A DNA stretch of 64,000 nucleotides from Bacillus spizizenii TU-B-10 (lineage in GTDB: Bacteria; Bacillota; Bacilli; Bacillales; Bacillaceae), in contig NC_016047.1 of NCBI RefSeq assembly GCF_000227465.1, forward strand, positions 511,001 through 575,000. Reading direction: 5' to 3'. Below the pieces are notes generated by a model, which did not search any database, was not told the origin of the DNA, and saw only the letters and a program-made list of their open reading frames with translations. A program made the translations under genes and the position numbers. Of this stretch, positions 36,003-45,091 are shown in pieces; positions within the stretch are counted from its first letter, which is position 1; each line of letters begins with the position of its first letter.

Positions 36003-37367
36003 TTAAGAGATCAGCACGCCAGCGAAAAATTCCTGGTATAACGCTTGAACGGCTTTTCTTTCTTCGGCTTCTTTCACGCCGAACATCATGCTTACCTCAG
36101 AAGAGCCCTGGTTGATCATTTCAATATTCACCTTTGCCTCTGATAATGCTTTGGCCGCTCTTGCCGTTGTGCCGACATTGTGGCGCATCGCTTCTCCTAC
36201 AACCATAATCAGTGCGAGGTGATGCTCGACAATCACTTCGTCGGCGTGCAGATCCTCTTGAATCCGTTTAATGACGCTGCGTTCAGTGGCGGTATCCATT
36301 TGACCCTCCCGAAAGATGATGGTCATGTCATCAATTCCCGATGGAACATGCTCATACGTTAAACCGTGTTCCTCCAGGATTTGAAGGGCCCTGCGGCCAA
36401 AACCGATTTCTCTGTTCATGAGATACTTGCTGATATAAATGCTGCAAAAACCGGTATCGCTGGCAATGCCGACGACAGGCCCGTTTGTGTTACTCCGCTT
36501 GCTGACGACGCGGGTGCCTTCGGCTGAGGGGTTGTTCGTATTTTTGATCTGAACAGGAATCCCCGCTCTGAATGCCGGAATGAGCGCTTCATCATGAAAC
36601 ACTGAAAAGCCCGCGTAGGAAAGCTCTCGCATCTCTCTGTATGTCAGCTCGCTGATTTCTTTTGGATTCTCAACGTAGGAAGGATTGACAGAGTACACTG
36701 CGTCCACGTCCGTAAAGTTTTCGTATAAATCCGCTTGAAGCCCGTTGGCAAGAATCGAGCCGGTAATATCAGAACCGCTCCGTGAGAATGTGATCACATC
36801 GCCAGCCTCGCTGAATCCGAAAAAACCGGGAAAAATGATGAGACCGTCACGTTCCCGAAGACGATAGAGGTTTTGATAGGATTCAGGAAGTACTTGCGCG
36901 TTGCCGGGTTCATTTGTCACAAAAAGGCCGGCATCCTTCGGGTTGACATATTCCGCTTTGACGCCTTTATGGCGGAAATAGGCGGCGATCAGCTTGGCGT
37001 TATTATCCTCCCCGCTGGCTTTAACTGCGTCAAGATACTGCTCGGGATTGCTTTTATCTCCTTCTAAAAGCGTAAACAGATCATCGCGGATTTTTTCGAT
37101 AATGCTTTGCTCTAGCTGAAGCTCATTTGCGATGAGGGCATACCGTTCCACAACAGCTTCCGCCAGTTCAGGGGCGCTGCCTGATGCCAAATATTGTTCT
37201 GCACATGCGATTAAGAGATCAGTCACTTTCGTATCCTCAGCATAGCGTTTTCCCGGAGCTGAAACGACAACAGCTTTCCGTGCCGGGTCTGAGGTTACGA
37301 TGTGAAACACCTTTTCAAGCTGGGCGCCTGAAGCGAGTGAGCTGCCTCCGAATTTAACGACCTTCAT
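36003..37367 (-). CDS. yclM: Aspartokinase III
   Basis: A 454-residue aspartate kinase, monofunctional. The N-terminal KFGGSSLASG is the kinase nucleotide motif, the middle FSRSGSDITGSILA binds substrate, and two ACT domains fill about residues 300-454. It phosphorylates aspartate at the head of the lysine/threonine/methionine pathway. In B. subtilis this isozyme is known to be inhibited jointly by lysine and threonine. It is also called thrD. The ATG follows AGGAGATG, and a TTGATT-17-GATAAT promoter lies upstream. Confidence 0.94.
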   Translation of the reverse strand: MKVVKFGGSSLASGAQLEKVFHIVTSDPARKAVVVSAPGKRYAEDTKVTDLLIACAEQYLASGSAPELAEAVVERYALIANELQLEQSIIEKIRDDLFTLLEGDKSNPEQYLDAVKASGEDNNAKLIAAYFRHKGVKAEYVNPKDAGLFVTNEPGNAQVLPESYQNLYRLRERDGLIIFPGFFGFSEAGDVITFSRSGSDITGSILANGLQADLYENFTDVDAVYSVNPSYVENPKEISELTYREMRELSYAGFSVFHDEALIPAFRAGIPVQIKNTNNPSAEGTRVVSKRSNTNGPVVGIASDTGFCSIYISKYLMNREIGFGRRALQILEEHGLTYEHVPSGIDDMTIIFREGQMDTATERSVIKRIQEDLHADEVIVEHHLALIMVVGEAMRHNVGTTARAAKALSEAKVNIEMINQGSSEVSMMFGVKEAEERKAVQALYQEFFAGVLIS

Positions 37368-37413
37368 GTTTACATCTCCTAATGTTTAAAATTTTCACAC
37401 AAATTTAGTAATT

Positions 37414-37442
37414 ATTATCTCTCTTTCAGTCCTGTAAATCAA
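37414..37442 (-). promoter_or_regulatory. Promoter of yclM
   Basis: On the minus strand TTGATT (37442-37437), 17 bases, GATAAT (37419-37414). The 180 bases between it and the yclN promoter hold nothing I can identify. Confidence 0.6.
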
Positions 37443-37623
37443 GAGGGAATTTCTTTCTGTCGTGAACATTTGTATTTTCCACAAGGAATAATGTCAGGTG
37501 TGTTGACCGTATACATGCGTTCTGAAGATAAATATGGTAAACAACCTAACGATTTGGGATGGAAAATGATTAGAATGATTAGTAAAATTAAATACATGAC
37601 TAGGTTAATATTTTGAAAGAATA

Positions 37624-37675
37624 TTGACTAACACTAGAAAAATGGTAATATGTAAATGATAATGATAATCAATTA
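37624..37675 (+). promoter_or_regulatory. Promoter and Fur box of yclNOPQ
   Basis: TTGACT (37624-37629), 16 bases, TAATAT (37646-37651) with an upstream TG. Directly downstream, TGATAATGATAATCAATTA (37657-37675) matches the Fur box TGATAATNATTATCA well. Iron-loaded Fur would cover the transcription start. Confidence 0.8.
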
Positions 37676-37752
37676 CTATATGGCCATATTGTTTTGAGTC
37701 CTTGCGGAGTAGGAGATACGTTCTTTTTGCTGTAAGGATGTAAGGAGGCAGC

Positions 37753-38703
37753 ATGAAGTTACGTTACTTATTTATTCTACTTATCATATTAGCAGTCACA
37801 TCTGTATTTATCGGCGTAGAAGATCTGTCGCCGCTTGATCTCTTCGATTTAAGCAAACAAGAGGCGTCAACGCTGTTTGCAAGCCGTTTGCCGCGATTGA
37901 TCAGCATTGTCATCGCGGGATTAAGCATGAGCATCTGCGGTTTGATTATGCAGCAGATCAGCAGAAATAAATTCGTGTCACCGACGACGGCGGGCACGAT
38001 GGATTGGGCTCGGCTCGGCATTTTAATTTCCTTGCTGCTGTTCACATCCACCAGTCCTTTAATGAAAATGCTGGTCGCGTTCGTCTTTGCCCTTGCAGGA
38101 AATTTTCTGTTTATGAAAATCCTTGAAAGAATCAAGTTTAACGACACCATCTTTATTCCGCTTGTCGGTTTAATGCTCGGGAATATCGTCAGTTCAATCG
38201 CGACATTTATCGCATATAAATATGACTTGATCCAGAATGTGTCATCATGGCTCCAAGGAGACTTCTCTTTAGTGGTAAAAGGAAGATACGAGCTTCTTTA
38301 TCTGAGTATTCCGCTCGTTATCATTGCCTATGTGTATGCGGATAAATTCACATTGGCCGGTATGGGAGAAAGCTTTTCTGTCAACCTCGGCCTGAAGTAC
38401 AAACGGGTTGTGAACATCGGGCTCATTATCGTGTCCCTGATCACGTCTCTTGTCATTTTGACTGTCGGTATGTTGCCGTTTCTCGGTTTAATCATCCCGA
38501 ATATTGTCTCGATTTACAGAGGAGACAATCTGAAGAACAGCCTGCCGCACACGGCGCTATTGGGAGCGGTTTTTGTGCTCTTTTGCGATATACTGGGCAG
38601 AATCATTATCTTCCCTTACGAAATCTCGATTGGCCTGATGGTCGGAATCATCGGCAGCGGCATTTTCCTGTTTATGCTGTTAAGGAGAAAAGCGTATGCG
38701 TAA
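37753..38703 (+). CDS. yclN: Petrobactin ABC transporter permease YclN
   Basis: A 316-residue FecCD-type permease with about nine membrane segments and the conserved GMLPFLGLIIPNIV motif that contacts the ATPase. With YclO, YclP and YclQ it imports ferric petrobactin and related precursors, as shown experimentally for B. subtilis. The ATG follows TAAGGAGGCAGC. Fur box upstream; it overlaps yclO by eight bases. Confidence 0.93.
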   Translation: MKLRYLFILLIILAVTSVFIGVEDLSPLDLFDLSKQEASTLFASRLPRLISIVIAGLSMSICGLIMQQISRNKFVSPTTAGTMDWARLGILISLLLFTSTSPLMKMLVAFVFALAGNFLFMKILERIKFNDTIFIPLVGLMLGNIVSSIATFIAYKYDLIQNVSSWLQGDFSLVVKGRYELLYLSIPLVIIAYVYADKFTLAGMGESFSVNLGLKYKRVVNIGLIIVSLITSLVILTVGMLPFLGLIIPNIVSIYRGDNLKNSLPHTALLGAVFVLFCDILGRIIIFPYEISIGLMVGIIGSGIFLFMLLRRKAYA

Positions 38704-39643
38704 CCAGATGAAAATTGCGTTGCTCGTTGTTTTAGCCATCGTATGTATTGGCTTGTTTCTGTTTTATGACTTAGGCAATTGGGATTACACCTTGCCGAGA
38801 AGAATCAAAAAGGTCGCTGCCATTGCGCTGACTGGGGGAGCGATTGCGTTTTCGACCATGATCTTTCAAACGATTACGAACAACCGCATCCTGACGCCGG
38901 GCATCTTGGGCCTTGATTCTCTCTACATGCTGATTCAGACCGGCATTATCTTTCTGTTCGGTTCTGCGAATATTGTCATCATGAATAAAAACATCAACTT
39001 TATCATCTCTGTTCTGCTGATGATACTGTTTTCCCTTGTTCTGTATCAGATCATGTTCAAGGGAGAGGGGAGAAATATCTTTTTCCTTCTGCTCATCGGA
39101 ATCGTGTTTGGCACGTTGTTCAGCAGCCTGTCTTCCTTTATGCAGATGCTGATTGATCCGAATGAGTTCCAAGTTGTGCAGGACAAGATGTTTGCCAGCT
39201 TTAACAACATCAATACGGATTTGTTATGGCTCGCGTTCATCATCTTCCTGCTGACAGGCGCTTATGTCTGGCGTTTTACAAAGTTTTTCGACGTGCTTTC
39301 TCTCGGACGCGAGCACGCCGTGAATTTGGGCATCGACTACGACAAAGTGGTGAAGCAGATGCTGATCGTGGTTGCGATCCTTGTTTCTGTTTCGACTGCG
39401 CTAGTCGGGCCGATTATGTTCTTAGGCCTTCTTGTCGTCAACTTGGCGAGAGAATTCCTGAAAACGTATAAGCATTCATACTTAATCGCAGGCTCCGTTT
39501 TCATCAGCATCATTGCGCTGGTCGGAGGGCAGTTTGTGGTTGAGAAAGTGTTTACCTTCTCAACGACGCTGAGCGTCATTATTAATTTTGCCGGCGGGAT
39601 TTATTTTATCTACTTGCTGTTAAAGGAGAATAAATCATGGTAG
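38696..39643 (+). CDS. yclO: Petrobactin ABC transporter permease YclO
   Basis: A 315-residue FecCD-type permease, second half of the heterodimeric channel. About nine hydrophobic segments; the family motif is present as GPIMFLGLLVVNLAREF. It overlaps yclN and yclP at its ends, which suggests coupled translation in the iron-regulated operon. Confidence 0.93.
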   Translation: MRNQMKIALLVVLAIVCIGLFLFYDLGNWDYTLPRRIKKVAAIALTGGAIAFSTMIFQTITNNRILTPGILGLDSLYMLIQTGIIFLFGSANIVIMNKNINFIISVLLMILFSLVLYQIMFKGEGRNIFFLLLIGIVFGTLFSSLSSFMQMLIDPNEFQVVQDKMFASFNNINTDLLWLAFIIFLLTGAYVWRFTKFFDVLSLGREHAVNLGIDYDKVVKQMLIVVAILVSVSTALVGPIMFLGLLVVNLAREFLKTYKHSYLIAGSVFISIIALVGGQFVVEKVFTFSTTLSVIINFAGGIYFIYLLLKENKSW

Positions 39644-40395
39644 AGGTCAAAAATGTAAGCAAACAATATGGCGGGAAAGTGGTCCTTGAAGAGACGTCAG
39701 TCACGATTCCAAAAGGCAAAATTACCTCGTTTATCGGTCCTAACGGCGCCGGCAAAAGCACGCTGCTGTCTATTATGAGCCGCCTGATCAAAAAGGATTC
39801 CGGCGAGATTTTCATAGACGGACAAGAGATTGGAGCCTGCGACAGCAAAGAGCTTGCCAAAAAAATGAGCATTTTAAAGCAGGCGAACCAAATCAATATC
39901 AGGCTCACCATCAAAGACCTCGTCAGCTTCGGCAGATTTCCGTACTCACAGGGCCGGCTGACAGAGGAAGACTGGGTTCATATCAACCAGGCGCTAGGCT
40001 ACATGAAGCTTGAAGACATTCAGGACAAATACCTGGATCAGCTGAGCGGCGGACAGTGCCAAAGGGCGTTTATCGCAATGGTCATTGCCCAAGACACAGA
40101 TTATATCTTTCTGGATGAGCCGCTGAACAATCTGGATATGAAACATTCAGTTGAAATTATGAAATTGCTGAAACGATTGGTAGAGGAGCTTGGAAAAACG
40201 ATCGTGATCGTCATTCACGATATCAATTTTGCTTCTGTCTATTCGGACCATATCGTAGCTTTGAAAAACGGCCGAATCGTAAAAGAGGGGCCGCCTGAAG
40301 ACATGATAGAAACCTCTGTGCTTGAGGAAATCTATGATATGACTATCCCGATTCAGACGATTGATAATCAAAGAATAGGTGTTTATTTTTCTTAA
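39637..40395 (+). CDS. yclP: Petrobactin ABC transporter ATPase YclP
   Basis: A 252-residue siderophore-type ABC ATPase: Walker A GPNGAGKST, signature LSGGQCQRAFIA, Walker B YIFLDEPLNNLD and H-loop VIHDINFA. It drives uptake through YclN/YclO. It overlaps the end of yclO by seven bases and precedes yclQ by 21. Confidence 0.94.
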   Translation: MVEVKNVSKQYGGKVVLEETSVTIPKGKITSFIGPNGAGKSTLLSIMSRLIKKDSGEIFIDGQEIGACDSKELAKKMSILKQANQINIRLTIKDLVSFGRFPYSQGRLTEEDWVHINQALGYMKLEDIQDKYLDQLSGGQCQRAFIAMVIAQDTDYIFLDEPLNNLDMKHSVEIMKLLKRLVEELGKTIVIVIHDINFASVYSDHIVALKNGRIVKEGPPEDMIETSVLEEIYDMTIPIQTIDNQRIGVYFS

Positions 40396-40416
40396 TATAT
40401 AGAAGAGGTGAAGAGC

Positions 40417-41373
40417 ATGAAAAAGTTCGCATTACTATTCATCGCTTTGGTGACGGCAGTTGTCATTTCTGCATGTGGAAACCAAAGCACAAGCAGCAGC
40501 AAAGGTTCTGATTCAAAGAATGAACAAATCACAGTGAAACACCAGCTGGATAAAAACGGCACAAAAGTACCAAAGAACCCTAAAAAAGTTGTTGTATTTG
40601 ATTTTGGAAGCTTAGACACGTTAGATAAACTCGGTCTTGATGATAAAGTCGCAGGCTTGCCGAAACAAGCCCTTCCAAAGTATCTGTCTAAATTCAAGGA
40701 TGACAAATATGCTGATGTAGGAAGCTTAAAAGAACCAGACTTCGAAAAAGTGGCGGATTTAGACCCTGATCTGATCATTATTTCAGGAAGACAATCTGAG
40801 TCTTACAAAGAATTCTCTGAAATTGCACCGACGATTTACCTTGGCGTAGACACAGCGAAATACATGGAATCATTTAAATCAGACGCAGAAACCATCGGTA
40901 AGATCTTTGATAAAGAAGACGAAGTGAAAGATGAACTCGCAACAATTGATCATTCAATTGCGGATCTTAAGAAAAAAGCTGAAAAGCTTAACAAAAACGG
41001 TCTTGTCATTATGGCGAACGACGGAAAAATCAGCGCGTTCGGTTCTAAATCAAGATACGGCCTGATCCATGACGTATTCGGCGTAACACCGGCTGATAAA
41101 AACATCAAAGCGTCTACTCACGGACAAAGTGTTTCTTACGAGTACATTTCAAAAACAAACCCGGATTACCTGTTTGTCATTGACCGCGGTACAGCGATCG
41201 GTGAAACATCATCTACTAAACAAGTCGTTGAAAATGATTATGTGAAAAACGTAAACGCAGTGAAAAATGATCATGTCGTCTACCTTGATTCTGCTACTTG
41301 GTACTTATCAGGAGGCGGACTTGAGTCTATGACGCAAATGATTAAAGAAGTGAAAGACGGTTTAGAGAAGTAA
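40417..41373 (+). CDS. yclQ: Petrobactin-binding lipoprotein YclQ
   Basis: A 318-residue siderophore-binding protein (FpuA/FepB type). It starts with a lipoprotein signal, MKKFALLFIALVTAV, and lipobox SAC. A serine-rich linker follows, then the periplasmic-binding domain. It captures ferric petrobactin outside the cell. The frame opens at 40408, but GAAGAGGTG favours the ATG at 40417. It is the last gene of the Fur-regulated operon. Confidence 0.94.
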   Translation: MKKFALLFIALVTAVVISACGNQSTSSSKGSDSKNEQITVKHQLDKNGTKVPKNPKKVVVFDFGSLDTLDKLGLDDKVAGLPKQALPKYLSKFKDDKYADVGSLKEPDFEKVADLDPDLIIISGRQSESYKEFSEIAPTIYLGVDTAKYMESFKSDAETIGKIFDKEDEVKDELATIDHSIADLKKKAEKLNKNGLVIMANDGKISAFGSKSRYGLIHDVFGVTPADKNIKASTHGQSVSYEYISKTNPDYLFVIDRGTAIGETSSTKQVVENDYVKNVNAVKNDHVVYLDSATWYLSGGGLESMTQMIKEVKDGLEK

Positions 41374-41415
41374 ACAAAAAAGAGCCTCCGCTTAAAAGCG
41401 GGGCTCTTTTTTTAT
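41373..41415. terminator. Bidirectional terminator between yclQ and ycnB
   Basis: AAAAGAGCC-CCGCTT / AAGCGG-GGCTCTTTTT stem flanked by A and T runs between converging genes. Confidence 0.85.
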
Positions 41416-41418
41416 GGA

Positions 41419-42837
41419 TCAGCGTGCAGGCTGCTGTTCGGCAGGGCGCTGAGGTTTCTTTAATGTAAAGGATAGAAGGAAGCCGGCAAGCGCAATGCAG
41501 GCTGCCACGATAAATGCGGCGTTCATGCCGTGCAGGGCGGCATGCTTCACATTTGTCGTGCCTGCGTGAGCCGCCTGGTTGCTCATGACGGATACCAATA
41601 GTGCAGTTCCGATTGAGCCGCCGACTTGGCGAATCGTATTGTTCATCGCTGTTCCGTGCGGGATCAGGTGGCGCGGCAGCGCGTTGATTCCGGCTGTCGT
41701 CACCGGCATCATGATCATAGCGGTACCTAAGAGACGAACGGTGTATAAAACGACAATCCAAGCGAGTGACGTATGGTCAGTCAGCTGCATAAACGGCAGT
41801 GATGTCAGGAAGATGATACAGAAACCTGCAATCGCGAGGCCTCTTCCGCCGACACGGTCAAAAATTCTTCCGATAATCGGTGACATGAAGCCCATCACAA
41901 TGGCTCCTGGAAGAAGCATAAGACCTGTATCAAAGGCTGTAACGTCTCTGACGGTTTGTGTATAAAGCGGCAGGATGGTTTCCGTACCGATCAATAAGGC
42001 AAAGACAAGTGTTCCCAGCAGGGTTGTTAAGCTGAAGACACCAAATGTAAATACGCGGAATTCCAGCATCGGTTTTTCAAGCTTCATTTGTCTTGTGATG
42101 AACAGGAGCAATGCGATGACACCCACCAGCAATGAAATCAAGACGGTTGAACTGGTCCAGCCGTAAGAGCCGACGCTTGAGAAGCCGTACAGAAGGCCGC
42201 CGAATCCAAATGTCGAAAGGATCACTGATAAAATATCAATCTTAGTTTTTCTTAAAGTCGTCACGTTCTTCATCAGGATGCTGGCAAGAATTAAATCAAT
42301 CACAGCAAACGGAAGAATGATATAAAACAATGATCTCCAAGAGAAAGCTTCGACTGCCCATCCGGAAAGAGTCGGTCCGATCGCAGGCGCGAACGAGATG
42401 ACCAATCCGACCATACCCATAGCCTGGCCGCGCTTTTCAATCGGAAAGATCGTCAGGAATACGGTCTGCATGAGCGGCATCATAATGCCGGCCCCGGCCG
42501 CTTGAATGATACGTGCTGTAAGCAGAACCGGGAAGTTCGGCGCGAATGCCCCGACAATTGTTCCGGCAGTGAAAATGCTCATTGCTGTGATAAGCAGCGT
42601 CCTGCTCGTGAATTTCTCAATTAAAAACGCGGTAATCGGAATTAAAATCCCGTTGGTTAACATAAATGAAGTTGTCAGCCATTGCGCTTGGTTGGCATCT
42701 ACATTGAAATCCCTCATAATATGGGGAAGTGCAGTAATTAACAGCGTTTGATTCAAAATCGCGACAAACGCCCCGGCTAATAAAATGCCGACAATGACAG
42801 AACGGTTAAAAGGTTTTGGTTCGATACTTTTGTCCAA
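41419..42837 (-). CDS. ycnB: Multidrug MFS transporter YcnB (DHA2/EmrB family)
   Basis: A 472-residue protein with about fourteen membrane segments. LNQTLLITALPHIMRDF near the N-terminus is the DHA2 motif D1 region, and AGAGIMMPLMQTVFLTIFP is the antiporter region. It is probably a proton-coupled drug exporter. It follows ycnC by 19 bases in one operon, so YcnC is the likely repressor. Confidence 0.9.
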   Translation of the reverse strand: MDKSIEPKPFNRSVIVGILLAGAFVAILNQTLLITALPHIMRDFNVDANQAQWLTTSFMLTNGILIPITAFLIEKFTSRTLLITAMSIFTAGTIVGAFAPNFPVLLTARIIQAAGAGIMMPLMQTVFLTIFPIEKRGQAMGMVGLVISFAPAIGPTLSGWAVEAFSWRSLFYIILPFAVIDLILASILMKNVTTLRKTKIDILSVILSTFGFGGLLYGFSSVGSYGWTSSTVLISLLVGVIALLLFITRQMKLEKPMLEFRVFTFGVFSLTTLLGTLVFALLIGTETILPLYTQTVRDVTAFDTGLMLLPGAIVMGFMSPIIGRIFDRVGGRGLAIAGFCIIFLTSLPFMQLTDHTSLAWIVVLYTVRLLGTAMIMMPVTTAGINALPRHLIPHGTAMNNTIRQVGGSIGTALLVSVMSNQAAHAGTTNVKHAALHGMNAAFIVAACIALAGFLLSFTLKKPQRPAEQQPAR

Positions 42838-42856
42838 TACATATCCCTTCTTTTCT

Positions 42857-43735
42857 TTAAGTAATTAACAGTGTTTTTAACATCGAAACGGGCTGTGTTA
42901 AAACACCGGTTTGTTCCAGATAGCCAATCAGTGATTTGAGCAAAAAAGCGCGGGGTTCTTCCTTCTTCGCTTCTTCCTCCAGCATGGCGGCTGCGGATGT
43001 CAGTTCATCTACGTCAAAGTCTGCGGCGGGCAGGGAAGAGATGCCATTATGTAATTCCTTCAGGCTTTCCGACAATAGGGCTGATTTATCCTTTGGCTTG
43101 TAGGAGGATGCTGAATGAATGTAAAGCTCGATGGCTTCGGGCGGAAGGAGAGACTGCCGGGTTTCCTTGTTTTTGACAATCTGATTGAGGGTGCTGATGA
43201 TAAACTCTGCGATCGGGTCAAGCTCAAGCGGTTTTTCCTCTATTTTGATCAGCATTAAAAACTCACGCATCATGCCGTGAAGAATGATGACCAGATCCCA
43301 CACAAACGGAAGAATGCTTTCTCCATACGCCTGGATCAGCGAATCACGGTGCCAGCAAATAATCGTTGACCTGGTCTGATGGATATGCTGTTTAACCCGG
43401 TTATTATGAAGCTTGGGATTTCCGTAGGTCAGCATATTGAAAAACTGCTGATTCCGCCTGAAGCCTTCCAGCTCCATTTTGACCTTTTGCGTCAAACGCT
43501 CCTCCGGTGTCAGGGCGGTATTCTCCTGAAGTCTTGAGGCCGCGGCCACCATTTGTTTCTGGTTAAATGACAGCAGCTCCAAAAGCAGATCTTCCTTAGA
43601 TTGAAACAGCTTATATATCGAAGCTTTTGACATCTTACATTCTTCTGCGATCGCCTGCATGGAAACCGACATAAAATCCTTTTCCGAAAAAAGCTTTCGC
43701 GCAGCTAACAAGATATCTGTTTTTTTATCAAGCAT
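42857..43735 (-). CDS. ycnC: TetR-family regulator YcnC
   Basis: About 292 residues from the ATG at 43735, which has GAAGGAAG ahead. The frame is open to 43819 but no ribosome site serves that start and it would place the operator inside the gene. The TetR helix-turn-helix is clear: [20 protein letters not shown] and then [18 protein letters not shown]. The C-terminal ligand domain is unlike common subfamilies. It is followed by ycnB, an exporter, which it probably represses along with itself. Confidence 0.88.
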   Translation of the reverse strand: MLDKKTDILLAARKLFSEKDFMSVSMQAIAEECKMSKASIYKLFQSKEDLLLELLSFNQKQMVAAASRLQENTALTPEERLTQKVKMELEGFRRNQQFFNMLTYGNPKLHNNRVKQHIHQTRSTIICWHRDSLIQAYGESILPFVWDLVIILHGMMREFLMLIKIEEKPLELDPIAEFIISTLNQIVKNKETRQSLLPPEAIELYIHSASSYKPKDKSALLSESLKELHNGISSLPAADFDVDELTSAAAMLEEEAKKEEPRAFLLKSLIGYLEQTGVLTQPVSMLKTLLIT

Positions 43736-43771
43736 CTCATGGCTTCCTTCTTTCTTGAACATTAGAAAACC

Positions 43772-43794
43772 CATTGGTTCACAGAAAACCAATG
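43772..43794. promoter_or_regulatory. Palindromic operator in the ycnCB leader
   Basis: CATTGGTT-N7-AACCAATG, a perfect 8-base dyad, lies between the promoter and the ycnC start. It is probably the YcnC autoregulation site. Confidence 0.6.
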
Positions 43795-43809
43795 AGTAAC
43801 AATGAAAAA

Positions 43810-43839
43810 ATTTTACCAAATAAACTAAATAGAAGTCAA
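43810..43839 (-). promoter_or_regulatory. Promoter of ycnCB
   Basis: On the minus strand TTGACT (43839-43834), 18 bases, TAAAAT (43815-43810). Transcription would start near 43803, just before the palindrome. Confidence 0.6.
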
Positions 43840-43861
43840 TGGATTTTAACCGGACAATCGA

Positions 43862-43890
43862 AAGGCCTGCCGGAAAATCCGACAGGCCGG
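43862..43890 (-). terminator. Terminator after ycnD
   Basis: GGCCTGTCGGA / TCCGGCAGGCC stem on the minus strand just beyond the ycnD stop, followed by TTTCGATTG, a weak U tail. Confidence 0.55.
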
Positions 43891-43897
43891 GTGAGGC

Positions 43898-44647
43898 TTA
43901 TTTTTCAACTTTAAATCCTTGTTTCTCAAGCATTTCACGGATGTGCGGATAGTACAGCCGCTCATAATAGGAAGCGATGCCTTGTGACCAATTTCTTGTT
44001 TCTTTACCGTTTGTCCGCTTATTCATATATTCAGACATTTGCTCATCATATGCCTGAATGTGAGAAGTCAGCTCATCTTGATTCAAATATGTTTCCTGAT
44101 GATTGACTGCTTCCTTCGGAAGGCGCGGTTTTTTCGCTGAACGGTCAGCTGGATGGCCGATGACAAGGCCGGATACAGGGAACACGTATTTCGGAAGCTC
44201 AAGCAGTTCGATCAGCTCTTGAGGGTTTCCGCGAACCGCACCGATCGGAACCGTGCCAAATCCAAGTGATTCAGCCGCTGCTGTCGCTGTGCCGAGGGCG
44301 ATACCAGCGTCTACAGCACCGACAAGAACAGACTCTAAGCCATTTGTGATCTCCATTTTGAAATCATTCAGATCTTCAAGCGCGATTTTGGCGCGGTTGA
44401 AGTCTGCGCAGAACAGCAAGAAAACAGGAGCCTGGTCAATCCAAGGCTGTCCGCCTGCCAGCTCGGAGATTTTCTTTTTGCGCTCTTTATCCTGTACTGT
44501 GATCACAGTCACTTGCTGCCCGTTGATAGAAGTTGGGGCAGATTGCACCGCTTGAATGATTTGGTCTAATTGTTCCTGAGCTACAGGTTCATCTGTATAG
44601 CTGCGAATCGAGCGGTGGTCTGTTAATGATTTGATGACTTCATTCAT
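43898..44647 (-). CDS. ycnD: NAD(P)H-dependent FMN reductase / nitroreductase-like YcnD
   Basis: A 249-residue NfrA-type flavoprotein. The start MNEVIKSLTDHRSIRSY with the later SINGQQVTVI is the nitroreductase FMN-binding pattern. From memory it is called NfrA2 and works as an FMN or nitro-compound reductase. The frame extends to 44695, but GGAAAGGGTG favours the ATG at 44647. It follows ycnE by 16 bases, so ycnE-ycnD form an operon. Confidence 0.9.
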   Translation of the reverse strand: MNEVIKSLTDHRSIRSYTDEPVAQEQLDQIIQAVQSAPTSINGQQVTVITVQDKERKKKISELAGGQPWIDQAPVFLLFCADFNRAKIALEDLNDFKMEITNGLESVLVGAVDAGIALGTATAAAESLGFGTVPIGAVRGNPQELIELLELPKYVFPVSGLVIGHPADRSAKKPRLPKEAVNHQETYLNQDELTSHIQAYDEQMSEYMNKRTNGKETRNWSQGIASYYERLYYPHIREMLEKQGFKVEK

Positions 44648-44663
44648 ATGGGACACCCTTTCC

Positions 44664-44951
44664 TTACTCGCTAAGCTCTGTGCGGACAACATCAAGAGGA
44701 GCGCTCAGCAGTTCTTTTCCTTTTGCTACAAATCCTTGGAAATGCGCGGTTTCATTGTGGAATTTCATCGCCGCTTCATCTTTCCATTGTTCGAGCATTA
44801 CAAATGTATTTTCTTCGCCTACTTTTTCAAATAGGTCATATTGCGCGTTGCCTTCCTCAGCTCTTGAATGCTGAACAAGCGATTGCGCCTCGCTCAAAAA
44901 TTCCTCGCGTTTTTCTGGTTTTACTTTGATGTAAGCTTGTAATACGATCAT
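44664..44951 (-). CDS. ycnE: YcnE, antibiotic biosynthesis monooxygenase (ABM) domain protein
   Basis: A 95-residue ABM-type protein (VLQAYIKVKPEKREEFL at the start, then FVMLEQWKDEAA). Small ABM proteins are dimeric beta-barrels that act on quinone-like compounds. GGAGGAGAT precedes the ATG at 44951. It is first in the ycnE-ycnD operon and divergent from the ArsR gene yczG. From memory, ycnDE is induced by thiol-reactive electrophiles, which fits an enzyme pair acting on quinones. Confidence 0.88.
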   Translation of the reverse strand: MIVLQAYIKVKPEKREEFLSEAQSLVQHSRAEEGNAQYDLFEKVGEENTFVMLEQWKDEAAMKFHNETAHFQGFVAKGKELLSAPLDVVRTELSE

Positions 44952-44984
44952 GTCAATCTCCTCCATCGTTATGCTGAATTTATT

Positions 44985-45002
44985 GTTCGAATTTCATCGA
45001 AC
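44985..45002. promoter_or_regulatory. Inverted repeat GTTCGA-N6-TCGAAC upstream of ycnE
   Basis: A perfect 6-base dyad at 34 bases before the ycnE start. On the minus strand it falls between a weak TTACAG and AACAAT, 18 bases apart. The divergent ArsR regulator YczG is the natural candidate to bind it. Confidence 0.5.
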
Positions 45003-45056
45003 TAACTGTAACATGTAATCAAAATGAGGTAAAGGAAAAACCCTTAAATAGTAAAA

Positions 45057-45085
45057 TTGTCATTCTAATTGTTGTGTGATACATT
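45057..45085 (+). promoter_or_regulatory. yczG promoter predicting a leaderless transcript
   Basis: TTGTCA (45057-45062), 17 bases, TACATT (45080-45085) with TG at 45077-45078. Transcription would start six or seven bases on, at or next to the A of the yczG ATG (45092). Confidence 0.5.
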
Positions 45086-45091
45086 TGTGTC

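Noticed and set aside
37443-37623. Possible extra gene or riboswitch between the yclM and yclN promoters
   Set aside because: There is no ORF with a ribosome site and no recognisable riboswitch. The lysine riboswitch belongs to another aspartokinase gene. I see nothing definite here.
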